The translations under genes were made by a program, and so were the position numbers. Shown here piece by piece: positions 26,370 to 35,381 of a stretch of DNA of 64,000 bases. Position 1 is the stretch's first letter; every line of letters begins with the position of its first letter. The DNA is from Clostridiales bacterium (GTDB taxonomy: Bacteria; Bacillota; Clostridia; Christensenellales; Aristaeellaceae), in assembly GCA_024684375.1 (NCBI GenBank), contig JAIKWZ010000019.1:164356-228355 (forward strand), written 5' to 3'. The notes under the pieces are model-generated. The model was given only the letters and a program-made list of their open reading frames with translations. It was not told the origin of the DNA and ran no database searches.

Positions 26370-26840
26370 TCAATTCCCATGTTTTTGCGTTTTACGTTTT
26401 GCGACTATGAGCAGTATGGCAAAAGCCATAAGTATTCCTGTGATCGAACCGCCTGCGTCTATCAGCGTGTCCTGCCACATTCCTGCCCTCCCCGCTATAA
26501 ACGTCTGGTGAAATTCGTCAGCTATTGCGCTTATAACCGTAACAGGCAACGCCAGAAATGCATAAAACGGCTTCTGATACGGAGCAAACGCAAAGCCAAG
26601 CGACAGCCCCAGAAGAATGAACAAACCGAAATGCGCAGCCTTTCTGACTATGTATCCCGCCCTCGCAAGATTGTCCTCGGAAGCTTCAATGCCAAAAAGC
26701 CGCAGCAGGAAGCCAGTCACCGATCCGCTCAGCCGGCTCGATTCATCTCCGTTTTGAGACGAGAAAAACCACATCGCGACTAACAGCGCAACCGCGATAA
26801 CAAAGCAGCTTATTCGGAATACCATATATCTTTTATTCAT
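26370..26840 (-). CDS. VanZ-like family membrane protein
   Basis: 156 residues with the VanZ-like signature: WFFSSQNGDESS after the first membrane segment, VRKAAHFGLFILLGLSLGFAF, and SAIADEFHQTFIAGRAGMWQDTLIDAGGSITGI. Four membrane helices are visible. VanZ gives low-level teicoplanin resistance in enterococci, but most relatives have no known role. No van genes are nearby. The ribosome site is weak. Confidence 0.85.
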   Translation of the reverse strand: MNKRYMVFRISCFVIAVALLVAMWFFSSQNGDESSRLSGSVTGFLLRLFGIEASEDNLARAGYIVRKAAHFGLFILLGLSLGFAFAPYQKPFYAFLALPVTVISAIADEFHQTFIAGRAGMWQDTLIDAGGSITGILMAFAILLIVAKRKTQKHGN

Positions 26841-27435
26841 AATCAGAAGTCAAGGACGATAGCTCTTGATTCACCGCATTTATCTGTATCTGGCAGTTGA
26901 TCCAGCATTTGACTGACATGTCGCCCTGTTTGTTTCATTTTACTCAGTGTTTCCGGTCTTATTTCAGTCCTTTGTATGCCATAATTACCTGTCCGGCCGG
27001 CGCATCGGTACCTTCCCAAAGTGTAACTGAAACACATCTAAGGTCCCCGGAGCGCCTGCACGGATTATTAGCCCGTTAACGCAAAAGGCGCGCAGTGGTC
27101 GCGTCAGATATATCCTCAACGCATAAATGGGCTTTACGCCGATGGCCTTCACATATCTTATAATACACCGCGAATTGTCTTTTGACAGTATATTACCATA
27201 AACATGAAATAAAGAAAAGCATCAGCGGTTCGTTTTTTACCCATAAGCAGATCTCTTCATGCTGTATGCTGTGGGTTCGATATAAACCTGCGATCATATT
27301 GTAAATGTCCCAGAGATTACACTTTTCACAGTGCCGCAATGGCAAAACAGGACCGTTCACTGTTCAATGAACGATCCTGCCGCACTGCATGTGAAGTATC
27401 GCCTTAAAAGCTCGGATATGATCCCTGTTCCCGGC
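26841..27435. other. Intergenic region without a convincing gene
   Basis: About 595 bases. Small ORFs here lack ribosome sites and any recognisable pattern. The only structure I see is the terminator-like hairpin at 27344-27379. Confidence 0.5.
27344..27379 (-). terminator. Terminator of the cystatin-like gene
   Basis: CAGGA-C-CGTTCA pairs with TGAACG-A-TCCTG (one mismatch, eight-base loop) and is followed on the minus strand by TTTTG. It lies 57 bases after the stop codon. Confidence 0.6.
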
Positions 27436-27792
27436 TTAATACTCGCAAAGAGCGCCAAAGTCGAAATCAGCGATACTTAGTACCTCCACGCTGCCGTCCA
27501 GTTTCTCATACAGGAACACCAGCTTGTAAGATGGCTGCGCGTCAGGCACCACTACCTTGGCCTGAGCCAGGAAGCAGTGGTTAGTCCCTGCGACGACCTG
27601 AGAACCGAGATAAGCCACGGGCACATATTCGACACCTAAAAGCTTTTCAGTTCCTTTTTCAAACAGCGCATTGTTCTCTTCAGTGATCTCATATGATTCG
27701 GAAGCTGTCCAGCCGCCCATAATAGGCGCCTCAGCGAAAGCGGTGAAAGCTATAAGCATGATTGCGATAACGACGCACAGAGTTTTTTTCAT
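27436..27792 (-). CDS. Secreted cystatin-like small protein
   Basis: 118 residues with a signal peptide (MKKTLCVVIAIMLIAFTAFA). The mature part has the three cystatin/stefin hallmarks in order: an N-terminal GG (MGGWTAS), a helix region (ENNALFEKGTEKLLGVEY), and the inhibitory loop SQVVAGTNHCFLAQA, close to the eukaryotic QVVAGTNY. Cystatins block papain-like cysteine proteases. A role against host, protozoal or competitor proteases is possible but inferred. GAAAGGAAG precedes the ATG. It is a single-gene unit with its own terminator. Confidence 0.75.
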   Translation of the reverse strand: MKKTLCVVIAIMLIAFTAFAEAPIMGGWTASESYEITEENNALFEKGTEKLLGVEYVPVAYLGSQVVAGTNHCFLAQAKVVVPDAQPSYKLVFLYEKLDGSVEVLSIADFDFGALCEY

Positions 27793-28137
27793 ATTTGTGT
27801 ACTTCCTTTCTTTATCGTACTGTCTTTTGTTATTGTTTTTACGTCCCGGTTTTTTCGCGGTGACAATAGTTTATACGTTTCTCATGCAGAGATGGCAACC
27901 GTTTATTTGTTAATATTATGGAATTTCCCAAACCTCCTGCGGCACCCGGCAGTTTTGCCAGTCCCAACGGCAGGAAGGATATGGGGTGCTTTCATGTAAA
28001 GATTCACCGGCAGTCAAGAAGCATAAGCCGGTACAAAAACCGGAATGGTTGAAAGCGTGCTCATTATTCTACAATCAAGCGGCGTCTGTATGCCGCCTTG
28101 CTTATTTGACGGTCAGTCATTAATCAGAATCCAAAGA
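27793..28137. other. Intergenic region between EamA and cystatin-like genes
   Basis: 345 bases without a supported gene. A GC-rich hairpin (CAAGCGGC / GCCGCCTTG, about 28075-28100) lies beyond the EamA stop but has no T tail. The cystatin gene promoter should be here; I could not fix it. Confidence 0.4.
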
Positions 28138-29018
28138 CTATCCGGCGTCCTTAAGCTTTTCGCTGATAACGCCAATTATCATCAATGCTCCCAAAATGCC
28201 AGGCACGCTCAGCGGCTCATTCAGTAAAAGCGCGGAAAACAACAGTGCGGATACAGGATCGATGTAACTCAGTATGGCTATTGTCTGCGTTTTTAGCCCG
28301 TCTATGCTGCCGAAATACAAAACATAGGCAATGCCGGTATGGACGATTCCCATTATAAGCAGAAGTATAACTGTGCCTGTATTAAAGTCTTCATTGCCGA
28401 GTCCGCCCGTCAAAAGCATGTATGGGATCATTGTAATCCCGGCAAATAAAAGCTGAACGATCGTTTTTTGATAAGCGTCCACTCCGCTTATGCGCTTATT
28501 GATGATCACGACAGAAGAATAGAAAACCGCGGCTCCCAGTCCCATGAAAACGCCTTGTATATTGGTTTTGGGCAAGTCTCCGCTTCCGGTCACACCGGAC
28601 ACCAGAACCATACCGACTATCGCCACAGCTGCGCAGGCCGCTTTTTTTGCCGTCAGTTTTTCGCTGAAGATTAACGGCGAAAGAATCACCACGATCGTAG
28701 GCTGCATATAATAGCACAAGGTCGCGACAGCGACCGTCGTATAGTTGTATGCTTCAAAAAGCAGGATCCAGTTTATCCCCATAAGCGCACCTGAAAGCGC
28801 AAGCCAGGTGGCAGACCGAAGCTGCAATCTTGCCGGTGCTTTTTTCTTTTCAATTGCTTAAAAGCCAAGATAAACAAACAGCCGAGTATTCCGCGCGAGA
28901 AAGCCAGAAACGCGGAAGGCAGCGGGACCGATCTGCGGAAAACACCTATCGTTCCGAAGATCAGCATGGAAGAAATGATCATTAATACGGATCTGCGATC
29001 ATTCCCTTTCTTATCCAT
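28138..29018 (-). pseudogene. EamA/DMT-family transporter split by a -1 frameshift
   Basis: Two ORFs in different frames join into one typical 10-helix EamA transporter of about 293 residues. The first (start 29018) gives MDKKGNDRRS to FKQLKRKK; the second continues with APARLQLRSATWLALSGALMG and ends EKLKDAG. The break is at a six-A run on the minus strand (28840-28845), reading AGA AAA AAG CAC. A one-base slip back at A-AAA-AAG restores the second frame exactly. This may be a mutation, an assembly error in a homopolymer, or true ribosomal frameshifting. EamA proteins export small metabolites; the substrate is unknown. Confidence 0.8.
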
Positions 29019-29200
29019 GCTGTCCCTTCCCCCATATCCTTACAGTCAAAAGCTATTGATTTCGTTTTGCTATCTGCGTTCAGCGCACTGCCGATCCACA
29101 GCCCAAGTTCTGACCCTGCTGCCGCTTGCGGAATGGCAAAACATGATTTCACCCGGCATAACAGCATTTGCGAACAAGACATCCATAATTCATGACATTT

Positions 29201-29731
29201 TCAATCATTCGCAACCACGTATTCTACCCAGGTGGAGATCGTCTGTTTGTCAAATCTGAACTCCACTTTCATCCTGTGTTTTCTGCGTTCGACTTTTAAA
29301 ATCCGGGCATCGGTTCCCAAGTCGCTGTTCGAAGCCAGCGAAAGAATACCGTCAGCTTCATTTACAGCGGTCTTGCCCAGCACTCCGTTATTCTTCAGCA
29401 GCATCATCGCGAAAGCAAGATCATTGCCCGCGAGCCTGAAACCGTTTTTTTCGTCTCCCAACAGCTTTAACACGTTCGGAACACTCCGGCGTATGGTCGT
29501 ATCGATTTCATCATCCGTAAATATAAAAACATAACCCGGCAAGAGTTTATGCACCAGATCGATCATTTTGCCGTCTTTGAAAGTATGCTGGATCTGTTTG
29601 GGGCAAAACGCTGTCCCGCCATAGAGTTGGCAGGCCATTTTTGCAACATCGTCCGAAAACTGGCTGCGGCAAAAAACACAGTAAACATTCGTCGCGCTTA
29701 ACGCCTGTTCATTAGCCCTGTCTTCGCTCAT
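29201..29731 (-). CDS. LoaP-type NusG paralogue (processive antitermination factor)
   Basis: 176 residues from the ATG at 29731, six bases after GTGAGG; the track uses 29749. The N-terminal NGN domain shows NVYCVFCRSQFSDDVAKMA, FCPKQIQHTFKDGKMIDLVHKLLPGYVFIFTDDE, and the end is a KOW-like region (DARILKVERRKHRMKVEFRFDKQTISTWVEYVV). The LPGYVFI motif is a hallmark of NusG/RfaH/LoaP. LoaP proteins load onto polymerase at a leader RNA hairpin and let it read through long polysaccharide or antibiotic operons. The divergent neighbour is a glycan export operon whose leader has a 9-base inverted repeat, so this is the likely target. Confidence 0.82.
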   Translation of the reverse strand: MSEDRANEQALSATNVYCVFCRSQFSDDVAKMACQLYGGTAFCPKQIQHTFKDGKMIDLVHKLLPGYVFIFTDDEIDTTIRRSVPNVLKLLGDEKNGFRLAGNDLAFAMMLLKNNGVLGKTAVNEADGILSLASNSDLGTDARILKVERRKHRMKVEFRFDKQTISTWVEYVVAND

Positions 29732-29924
29732 GCATAGCCTCACGTTCATTCCAGTTTTGCAATACTTTTAACGCCGATATCTTATCAGTAAGCCGCATGT
29801 TTATCAAGACAATATCTGTAAATATGCCAAATTAACTCAACAGCCAAAAAAGTCCGCCGAACGTCGCAGTTCCGACGGCATCGGCGATCGGCAGCGAGAC
29901 GAGATATTTCGGGGGCTCAGGTCC

Positions 29925-29953
29925 TTGACATGTGTGTTTTTTTGTGGCATTCT
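29925..29953 (+). promoter_or_regulatory. Probable promoter of the glycan export operon
   Basis: TTGACA, 17 bases, CATTCT preceded by TG one base upstream. The -10 is poor but the -35 is perfect. It leaves a leader of about 115 bases. Confidence 0.4.
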
Positions 29954-29965
29954 TAATAATGGAAA

Positions 29966-30009
29966 AGGTGTATGTTTTTTTGTTTTGACGGTCGATCAAT
30001 CATACACCT
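29966..30009 (+). promoter_or_regulatory. Leader hairpin, candidate LoaP loading site
   Basis: AGGTGTATG and CATACACCT form a perfect 9-base stem with a 26-base loop containing T7GTTTTG. It sits in the leader of the operon, between the probable promoter and the first gene. LoaP and RfaH need such leader elements. Direct function is inferred. Confidence 0.45.
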
Positions 30010-30078
30010 CAGACCGGGAAAACATCCGATAATGTGGAAGCATTTCGCTTTTTCCCTGTCAGAAAGGCCGAATGAAAC

Positions 30079-31278
30079 ATGTCAAGCGATAAAAATGCGA
30101 TCTTCACAGATCTTCGCCTCTTCAAGGTACTGAAATCATTTATCTGGAATATCCTTCGCCTGATCCGTCACTCTGTACAGATCTTGCGCGCCTTGAGATA
30201 TCTGTTTTTGAAAAGGACGAAGGATAGAAAGACAGTTTTTTTTATTGCAAATTCCATTACCGGCGGCGGCGCAGAGCGCGTCGCGGCAATTTTGGCTTCA
30301 GAGCTTTCATCATGTTATCATGCCATCGTCATATGCTCCGTAAAAAGTCCCTCTAAAAGCCGCTATCCCCTATCCCCAAACGTTGACTTGATTTATCTTC
30401 CGTTTTATATACTGAATGATAATACCCCGAACAGATTTCTTTCCGGATTTACCAGACTGATAAAGCGGCGGCAGAACGCCTTTGCGTCGGTCTCGCTTGT
30501 TTTCAATTCAAACGCGCTGAATATCAGTTCCAGGGCGAACGATAAAGTGATCTGCTGTGAAAGAAACAATCCTCTCAAGCACGAGAGGGATAAGGAGCGT
30601 TTCGAACTGATACAATCCATTTACGAACGCGCCGATCATGTTGTTTTTCAATCATCTATCGTCCGGGATCTGTTCAGCGAGAAGGTCCGGGAGCATTGCT
30701 CCATCCTTCCCAATCCGATCAGCGTGACCTGCTGCCGGAAAGCCGAGACCAGACACCGTATCGTGACCTGCGGCCGGCTGCATGCTCAGAAAAACCACCC
30801 CATGCTGATCCGCGCTTTTCACAGGTTTAGCCGCATTCATCCGGAATATACGCTTTCTATATATGGAAAAGGCTTCATGCAGTCTGAGCTGCAGGAGCTT
30901 ATCGATTCGTTGAGCCTTCAAAACTCTGTATTTTTGGAAGGGCGTTCCACTCACATCCATGAAGACATCGCGGATGCCGAACTGTTTGTGCTCTCAAGCG
31001 ATTATGAAGGTCTTTCAAACGCTTTGCTTGAAGCTATGATGATGGGCTTCCCCTGTATCTCCACAGATTGCGAAGGGTCAACGGATGTCATAGAAAACGG
31101 CGTCAACGGGCTGCTTGTCTCCCGCGGGTCAGAGGAAGAGCTGCTCTCAGCCATGCTTTATATGGCAGAACATGAAACGCTCAGGGAAGAAATGGGCCAA
31201 AAAGCCATGCAGACCGCGCAGCGGTTTAAAAGGGAAAAGGTCGCGGAAGAATGGAAAAACATGATCGAGACAGTATAA
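30079..31278 (+). CDS. Family 4 glycosyltransferase
   Basis: 399 residues with GT-B fold and the GT4 pattern: the N-terminal GGGAERVAAILASEL nucleotide-sugar loop and the C-terminal EGLSNALLEAMMMGFPCISTDCEGSTDVI, with the ExxxxxxxE-like acidic motif, then NGLLV. It transfers a sugar to a lipid-linked or surface glycan on the cytoplasmic side. It is the first gene of an operon with ABC-2 polysaccharide export proteins. An N-terminal basic amphipathic stretch (about 10-50) may attach it to the membrane. Sugar donor and acceptor are unknown. Confidence 0.88.
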   Translation: MSSDKNAIFTDLRLFKVLKSFIWNILRLIRHSVQILRALRYLFLKRTKDRKTVFFIANSITGGGAERVAAILASELSSCYHAIVICSVKSPSKSRYPLSPNVDLIYLPFYILNDNTPNRFLSGFTRLIKRRQNAFASVSLVFNSNALNISSRANDKVICCERNNPLKHERDKERFELIQSIYERADHVVFQSSIVRDLFSEKVREHCSILPNPISVTCCRKAETRHRIVTCGRLHAQKNHPMLIRAFHRFSRIHPEYTLSIYGKGFMQSELQELIDSLSLQNSVFLEGRSTHIHEDIADAELFVLSSDYEGLSNALLEAMMMGFPCISTDCEGSTDVIENGVNGLLVSRGSEEELLSAMLYMAEHETLREEMGQKAMQTAQRFKREKVAEEWKNMIETV

Positions 31279-32537
31279 TGATCCGACTGTCGAATGTTGA
31301 CAAAAAGTATCGTTTGGGAGAGATCGGAAGCGGGACTCTGTACCGCGATATTCAGTCATGGATAGCAGCCCGAAAAGGCCTTCCGGATCCCAACAGCAAG
31401 ATAGGACACGAGAATTTTGTCCCTGGCGAGTCGTTCTACGCATTAAGAAATATCAGTCTGTCTGTAAAAAAGGGTGAACGTCTCGGGATCATCGGCGGGA
31501 ACGGAGCCGGCAAAAGCACACTGCTTAAACTGATCTCAAGAGTGACCACGCCTTCCGCCGGAGAGATAGACCTGTACGGCAGAGTAACTTCCATGCTCGA
31601 AGTCGGCACCGGTTTTCACAGTGAGATGACCGGGCGGGAGAATATCTATCTCAACGGCGCCATCCTTGGCATGAGCAAAAAAGAGATCGACAATGTCCTG
31701 GAACAGATCATCGATTTTTCCGAGGTCAGAGAATTCATCGACACACCGGTAAAAAGGTATTCCAGCGGCATGTACGTCAAGCTCGCGTTTTCCGTTGCCG
31801 CTCACCTGAACAGCGAGATCGTGATCATGGACGAAGTGCTCGCCGTGGGCGATATCGCCTTTCAGAAAAAGTGCATACAGAAAATGCAGCAGGCAGCTCT
31901 TAATGAAGGCCGGACCATACTGTACGTCAGCCACAATATGAACACGATCCGGGAATTGTGCGACAGATGCATCGTTCTGGATCGGGGAAAACTGGTTTAT
32001 GACGGCGATGTGGAACAGGCCGTATCTCATTACAGCAAAACGCTTTTGGAAAGTCCGGATTACCGCATCGATTATTCCTCCTATTCCCGCAGAAATCAGG
32101 GATTGTCAGGCATCTGCAGGATCGAGGAAATAATCGCGAAAGAAAAAACAGTCCAAATGGGCGGCGTTCTGCCCTTCTCAGTCCGGTTTTCTGCCCGGGA
32201 AGCAAAGGAAATCAGGCTGAGGATCATGGCAGTCATGCCCTCAGGCCATATCGTCGGGATGACTTATTCCGACCCGGTAAGCCTTCCGGAAGGCAGCAGC
32301 GAAGCGGAGTTTGGGTTTGATACGGCATTCCTGGCTGCGGATGTCTATTCTCTGGATATCGCCGTCTCAAGCTACGAAAAGGATGTCGAGATACGGCACG
32401 ACTTTATCAGCCGTGCGCTTTCATTCTCGGTAGACGAAAGCGTTCGCTACTTCGGAAAGCATTGGGAAAGCCGTGCCTGGGGAAACGTGAAGCTTCCCGC
32501 TGTGAAAGTTACCGAGGTGCATATCGATGAACGGTAG
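31278..32537 (+). CDS. Wzt/TagH-like ABC ATPase of polysaccharide export
   Basis: 419 residues from the ATG that overlaps the previous stop (TAATG); the track extends nine codons upstream to 31251, which is also possible. The ATPase domain has Walker A (GIIGGNGAGKSTLLKLI), signature (KRYSSGMYVKLAFSVA) and Walker B (IVIMDEVLAVGD), typical of the Wzt/RfbE/TagH subfamily. The C-terminal 140 residues look like a Wzt-C beta-sandwich that recognises the glycan end. It pairs with the permease encoded two genes downstream. Confidence 0.88.
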   Translation: MIRLSNVDKKYRLGEIGSGTLYRDIQSWIAARKGLPDPNSKIGHENFVPGESFYALRNISLSVKKGERLGIIGGNGAGKSTLLKLISRVTTPSAGEIDLYGRVTSMLEVGTGFHSEMTGRENIYLNGAILGMSKKEIDNVLEQIIDFSEVREFIDTPVKRYSSGMYVKLAFSVAAHLNSEIVIMDEVLAVGDIAFQKKCIQKMQQAALNEGRTILYVSHNMNTIRELCDRCIVLDRGKLVYDGDVEQAVSHYSKTLLESPDYRIDYSSYSRRNQGLSGICRIEEIIAKEKTVQMGGVLPFSVRFSAREAKEIRLRIMAVMPSGHIVGMTYSDPVSLPEGSSEAEFGFDTAFLAADVYSLDIAVSSYEKDVEIRHDFISRALSFSVDESVRYFGKHWESRAWGNVKLPAVKVTEVHIDER

Positions 32538-34344
32538 CAGAAAAAAGCAGCCCTCCCCCGGTATATATCGTTTCGAAGACCTTAGCTGGAAAAAGGAACG
32601 CCTGGCGCGTACGTCGTTCCGCAGCAAGCAGGAAGCTCATTCACTGAAGCGCAGCATCAAGCACAGCGTCATGTCAGTCCTGCGCCGGAGACAGGACCGC
32701 TTCATAAGTCCCGTCCTTCTGTCGACAGCTGATGGCGGAGGTAAAATAACCGACTGCGGATACGATATGTTTGACTGCCTCTTCACAAAAATTCCCTGCT
32801 CCTGTGACATGGTTTTTTCCGCGGATATATCGGTCTGTTCTTTCCTCGAGCCCGGGCACATCACCTATCAGGAAGGTTTCGGTCTGTTCCTGAGGGATAC
32901 CATGGAGCTTGATCCGGAGACCGGATTCCCGTATTCCAACATGATGGCTGTCGGGGGATACTACGGAGGATGGAATTGCTTCGGGCGGAGCGGTGTGCTC
33001 GAAAACGATATAGATAATATAAAAAACTGTTTCCTTTACGGCAGGCAAAGCTGCTGCGATCCTTTTCAGGTCTTCCCCGATTCTCCCCGCGCTTTGCATC
33101 TGACGCTCGAACGGAGAGGGTCCGGGATACGTGCGGACATGACGGATGGATCAGGCCGGCATCTTCTGTGTCCCGATGGCACCAGAACACCCGGAACGGG
33201 CGGGTTCTCTCTTCCCGGCGACGGTAGCTGCCTGCTCCACGTTTCGGATACGCTGTTCTTCCAAAGAGATCCCAAATATCTTTACCTTGGTTTCTTTGCC
33301 GCCGGCTGCAGGATATCCGTCGATTTAGGTTCCGTGGAACTGACCCTGACCGAAAGACCCTCATCCTCCGGAGTAAAGGCGCCCTTATTCGCTTCCCCGG
33401 ATGGGAGCTGTATGGGCTTTGGCACGAGGGAAGCTCCATATGATCTGGCCACGGCGATCCGGCAGTGCCGGGAAGGGCAGGAGGTCCGTGCCCTTCCGGG
33501 ACGCTACCTGCTGAAAGAAGACCTGATCATCGAAAAAACGAACCGCGGAACCAGAGACTGCCCGAAAACCCTTAAAGGCCCGAAGAAAGGTAAGGCCGTT
33601 CTGGATTTCGGAGGTTCTCCGCACGCGCTTTATGTTCTGGGAAGTTTCTGGATAATTGACGGGCTGACGGTAACGCACGGGTTCGGCATAAGGATACAGG
33701 GAGATCACAATCATATCGTAAACTGCACGGCGGAAAACAATCTTGAGACCGGCATTCTGATACGGCATGAACGAAACGATTCTCCAAAGGAAGAATGGCC
33801 CTCCTACAATACTGTCGAGGAATGCGTGTCCCGATTCAACTGTGACGCTGCCGGCTGCAACGCGGACGGTTTTGCCTGCAAAGTGGCGTCGGGTAAAGGA
33901 AACCGATTTGTTAACTGCGTTTCCTACATGAACGCCGACGATGGGTTCGATCTGTTTACAAAAAACCGCAAGATAGGACCCGTTGAACTGATCGGATGCA
34001 AAAGCTTTCTTAACGGGTACGACCATGTCAATGGAGCTTCCCTGCATCCGTCCAACGGGAACGGGAACGGCTTCAAGCTGGGCGGCAGCGGGCTTGCGGT
34101 TAACCATTGCGTAATCCGCTGTGAGGCTTTCGGCAATAAAGGCAGCGGTTTTACAAGCAATTCCAATCCGCAGATGAATCTTCTTTGCTGCAGATCGGAA
34201 GACAACATGGGGCCGAATTATTTGTTTGACTTTTCCGGCAGAAACTCGGCGGTAAAGTACTCACTGACGGATTGTACGGATAAAAACACGGAAGGCTTTG
34301 ACCCTTTGGCATTGTTGGAGAAAATCAGCCGAAATGAAGAATAA
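32527..34344 (+). CDS. Signal-less right-handed beta-helix protein (pectate-lyase-like)
   Basis: 605 residues, overlapping the ATPase gene by 11 bases. After a basic N-terminus, residues about 85-290 form a beta-sandwich-like part (HITYQEGFGLFLRDTMELD, MMAVGGYYGGWN). From about 300 the sequence is a parallel beta-helix with PL9-like repeats: CNADGFACKVASGKGNRFVNC, NADDGFDLF, HPSNGNGNGFKLGG, GNKGSGFTSN. Known PL9 enzymes are secreted lyases acting on uronic polymers, yet no signal peptide is seen here. Placed between the ATPase and permease genes, it could trim or bind the glycan before export. Alternatively it is a structural protein. Activity is not proven. Confidence 0.7.
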   Translation: MNGSRKKQPSPGIYRFEDLSWKKERLARTSFRSKQEAHSLKRSIKHSVMSVLRRRQDRFISPVLLSTADGGGKITDCGYDMFDCLFTKIPCSCDMVFSADISVCSFLEPGHITYQEGFGLFLRDTMELDPETGFPYSNMMAVGGYYGGWNCFGRSGVLENDIDNIKNCFLYGRQSCCDPFQVFPDSPRALHLTLERRGSGIRADMTDGSGRHLLCPDGTRTPGTGGFSLPGDGSCLLHVSDTLFFQRDPKYLYLGFFAAGCRISVDLGSVELTLTERPSSSGVKAPLFASPDGSCMGFGTREAPYDLATAIRQCREGQEVRALPGRYLLKEDLIIEKTNRGTRDCPKTLKGPKKGKAVLDFGGSPHALYVLGSFWIIDGLTVTHGFGIRIQGDHNHIVNCTAENNLETGILIRHERNDSPKEEWPSYNTVEECVSRFNCDAAGCNADGFACKVASGKGNRFVNCVSYMNADDGFDLFTKNRKIGPVELIGCKSFLNGYDHVNGASLHPSNGNGNGFKLGGSGLAVNHCVIRCEAFGNKGSGFTSNSNPQMNLLCCRSEDNMGPNYLFDFSGRNSAVKYSLTDCTDKNTEGFDPLALLEKISRNEE

Positions 34345-35185
34345 TACTGCGTATCATGTCCGCATCACAGCTGACCAGAGTCCGATCTCTTTGAACCTTC
34401 GGGAGGTATGGAAGTACCGGGACCTGATCATGCTTCTGACAAAGCGTTCATTCACTCTTATCTATAAGCAGACTATCCTTGGTCCCGCCTGGGTAGTGCT
34501 GACGCCTTTTCTGACAAGTATCGTTTATACCGTTGTTTTCGGCAATATGGCAGGTCTCAGCACGGCAGGAGTCCCAAAGCTGCTGTTCTATTTGTGCAGT
34601 CACTCTCTGTGGTCTTTCTTTGCGGAATGCGTCACCCGAAACTCCTCTACCTTTATTGCCAATGCCAATGTTTTCGGGAAGGTCTATTTCCCGCGGCTGA
34701 CCGTGCCTATCTCCTCTATGCTTTTTGCCGGGATCCAGTTTCTGGTCCAGCTGTTCATGGTCATTGCTCTTATCGTTTTTCACGTATTCCAGGGGGCTGT
34801 CCATCCGCGCCCGGAGCTGATCCCGCTGATAGTGCCCGTCATTCTGATCACCGGACTTATGGGACTGTCCATGGGCATCCTTATCTCAAGCGTAACGACC
34901 AAATACAGGGATCTCCAGCTCCTGGTCAGTTTCGGGATCCATCTGTTTATGTACGTCACTCCAGTTATCTTTCCTGTCTCACAGCTAAGCGACGGGATCT
35001 GGAAAACACTGCTTTTGCTCAATCCCATGACAGCGCCGATGGAACTGTTCAGGACAGTGCTTCTCGGCACGGGAACGGTTCGCTCGGTCTCGCTTTTGTC
35101 AAACGGGATCTTTGCAGTAATCATCATCCCTCTCAGCGTCCTTATCTTCAACAGAGTCGAAAGAAACTTTATAGACACAGTATGA
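34334..35185 (+). CDS. Wzm/TagG-like ABC-2 permease of polysaccharide export
   Basis: 283 residues from the ATG at 34334, which overlaps the previous gene by 11 bases; the track start at 34298 would overlap further. Six membrane helices and the ABC-2 pattern are present: LLTKRSFTLIYKQTILGPAWVVLTPFLTSIVYTVVFG, FANANVFGKVYFPRLTVPIS-like region, and SVTTKYRDLQLLVSFGIHLFMYVTPVIFP. With the upstream ATPase it forms the channel that exports a lipid-linked glycan. It ends the operon; no terminator is visible before the OhrR promoter. Confidence 0.9.
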   Translation: MKNNTAYHVRITADQSPISLNLREVWKYRDLIMLLTKRSFTLIYKQTILGPAWVVLTPFLTSIVYTVVFGNMAGLSTAGVPKLLFYLCSHSLWSFFAECVTRNSSTFIANANVFGKVYFPRLTVPISSMLFAGIQFLVQLFMVIALIVFHVFQGAVHPRPELIPLIVPVILITGLMGLSMGILISSVTTKYRDLQLLVSFGIHLFMYVTPVIFPVSQLSDGIWKTLLLLNPMTAPMELFRTVLLGTGTVRSVSLLSNGIFAVIIIPLSVLIFNRVERNFIDTV

Positions 35186-35318
35186 GCTTGGAAAACAGGG
35201 AGAGCAGGCAAATCTTCGAGCGGGAAGCACAGTATACTGATGCCCCTGAATACCCTATAAATGATATTACTGCGAAAGCGGGCAAAGCGCCGCGCGGAAC
35301 AATTAACATACGGGAGGC

Positions 35319-35348
35319 TTGACCAGGCCGATTTATGTATGATACAAT
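35319..35348 (+). promoter_or_regulatory. Promoter of the ohrR-peroxidase operon
   Basis: TTGACC, 18 bases, TACAAT. The -10 lies inside the inverted repeat listed next, so a bound repressor would block polymerase. Confidence 0.6.
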
Positions 35349-35362
35349 ATATTTGTATCATA
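35338..35362 (+). promoter_or_regulatory. OhrR-type operator
   Basis: TATGATACAA-TATAT-TTGTATCATA is a perfect 10-base inverted repeat with a 5-base spacer, 19 bases before the ATG. The inner TACAA...TTGTA fits known MarR/OhrR operators. Confidence 0.75.
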
Positions 35363-35381
35363 TGCAGTATTGGAGAGTGCC

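Noticed and set aside
26370-26840. Vancomycin or teicoplanin resistance cluster
   Set aside because: Only a VanZ-like protein is present, with no vanA/H/X-type genes; most VanZ relatives are unrelated to resistance.
26843-27037. 64-codon minus-strand ORF upstream of the VanZ gene
   Set aside because: No ribosome site, no hydrophobic or domain pattern, and unusual composition; probably chance.
28982-29182. 66-codon minus-strand ORF between LoaP and EamA genes
   Set aside because: Lacks a ribosome site and overlaps the EamA start; no recognisable pattern.
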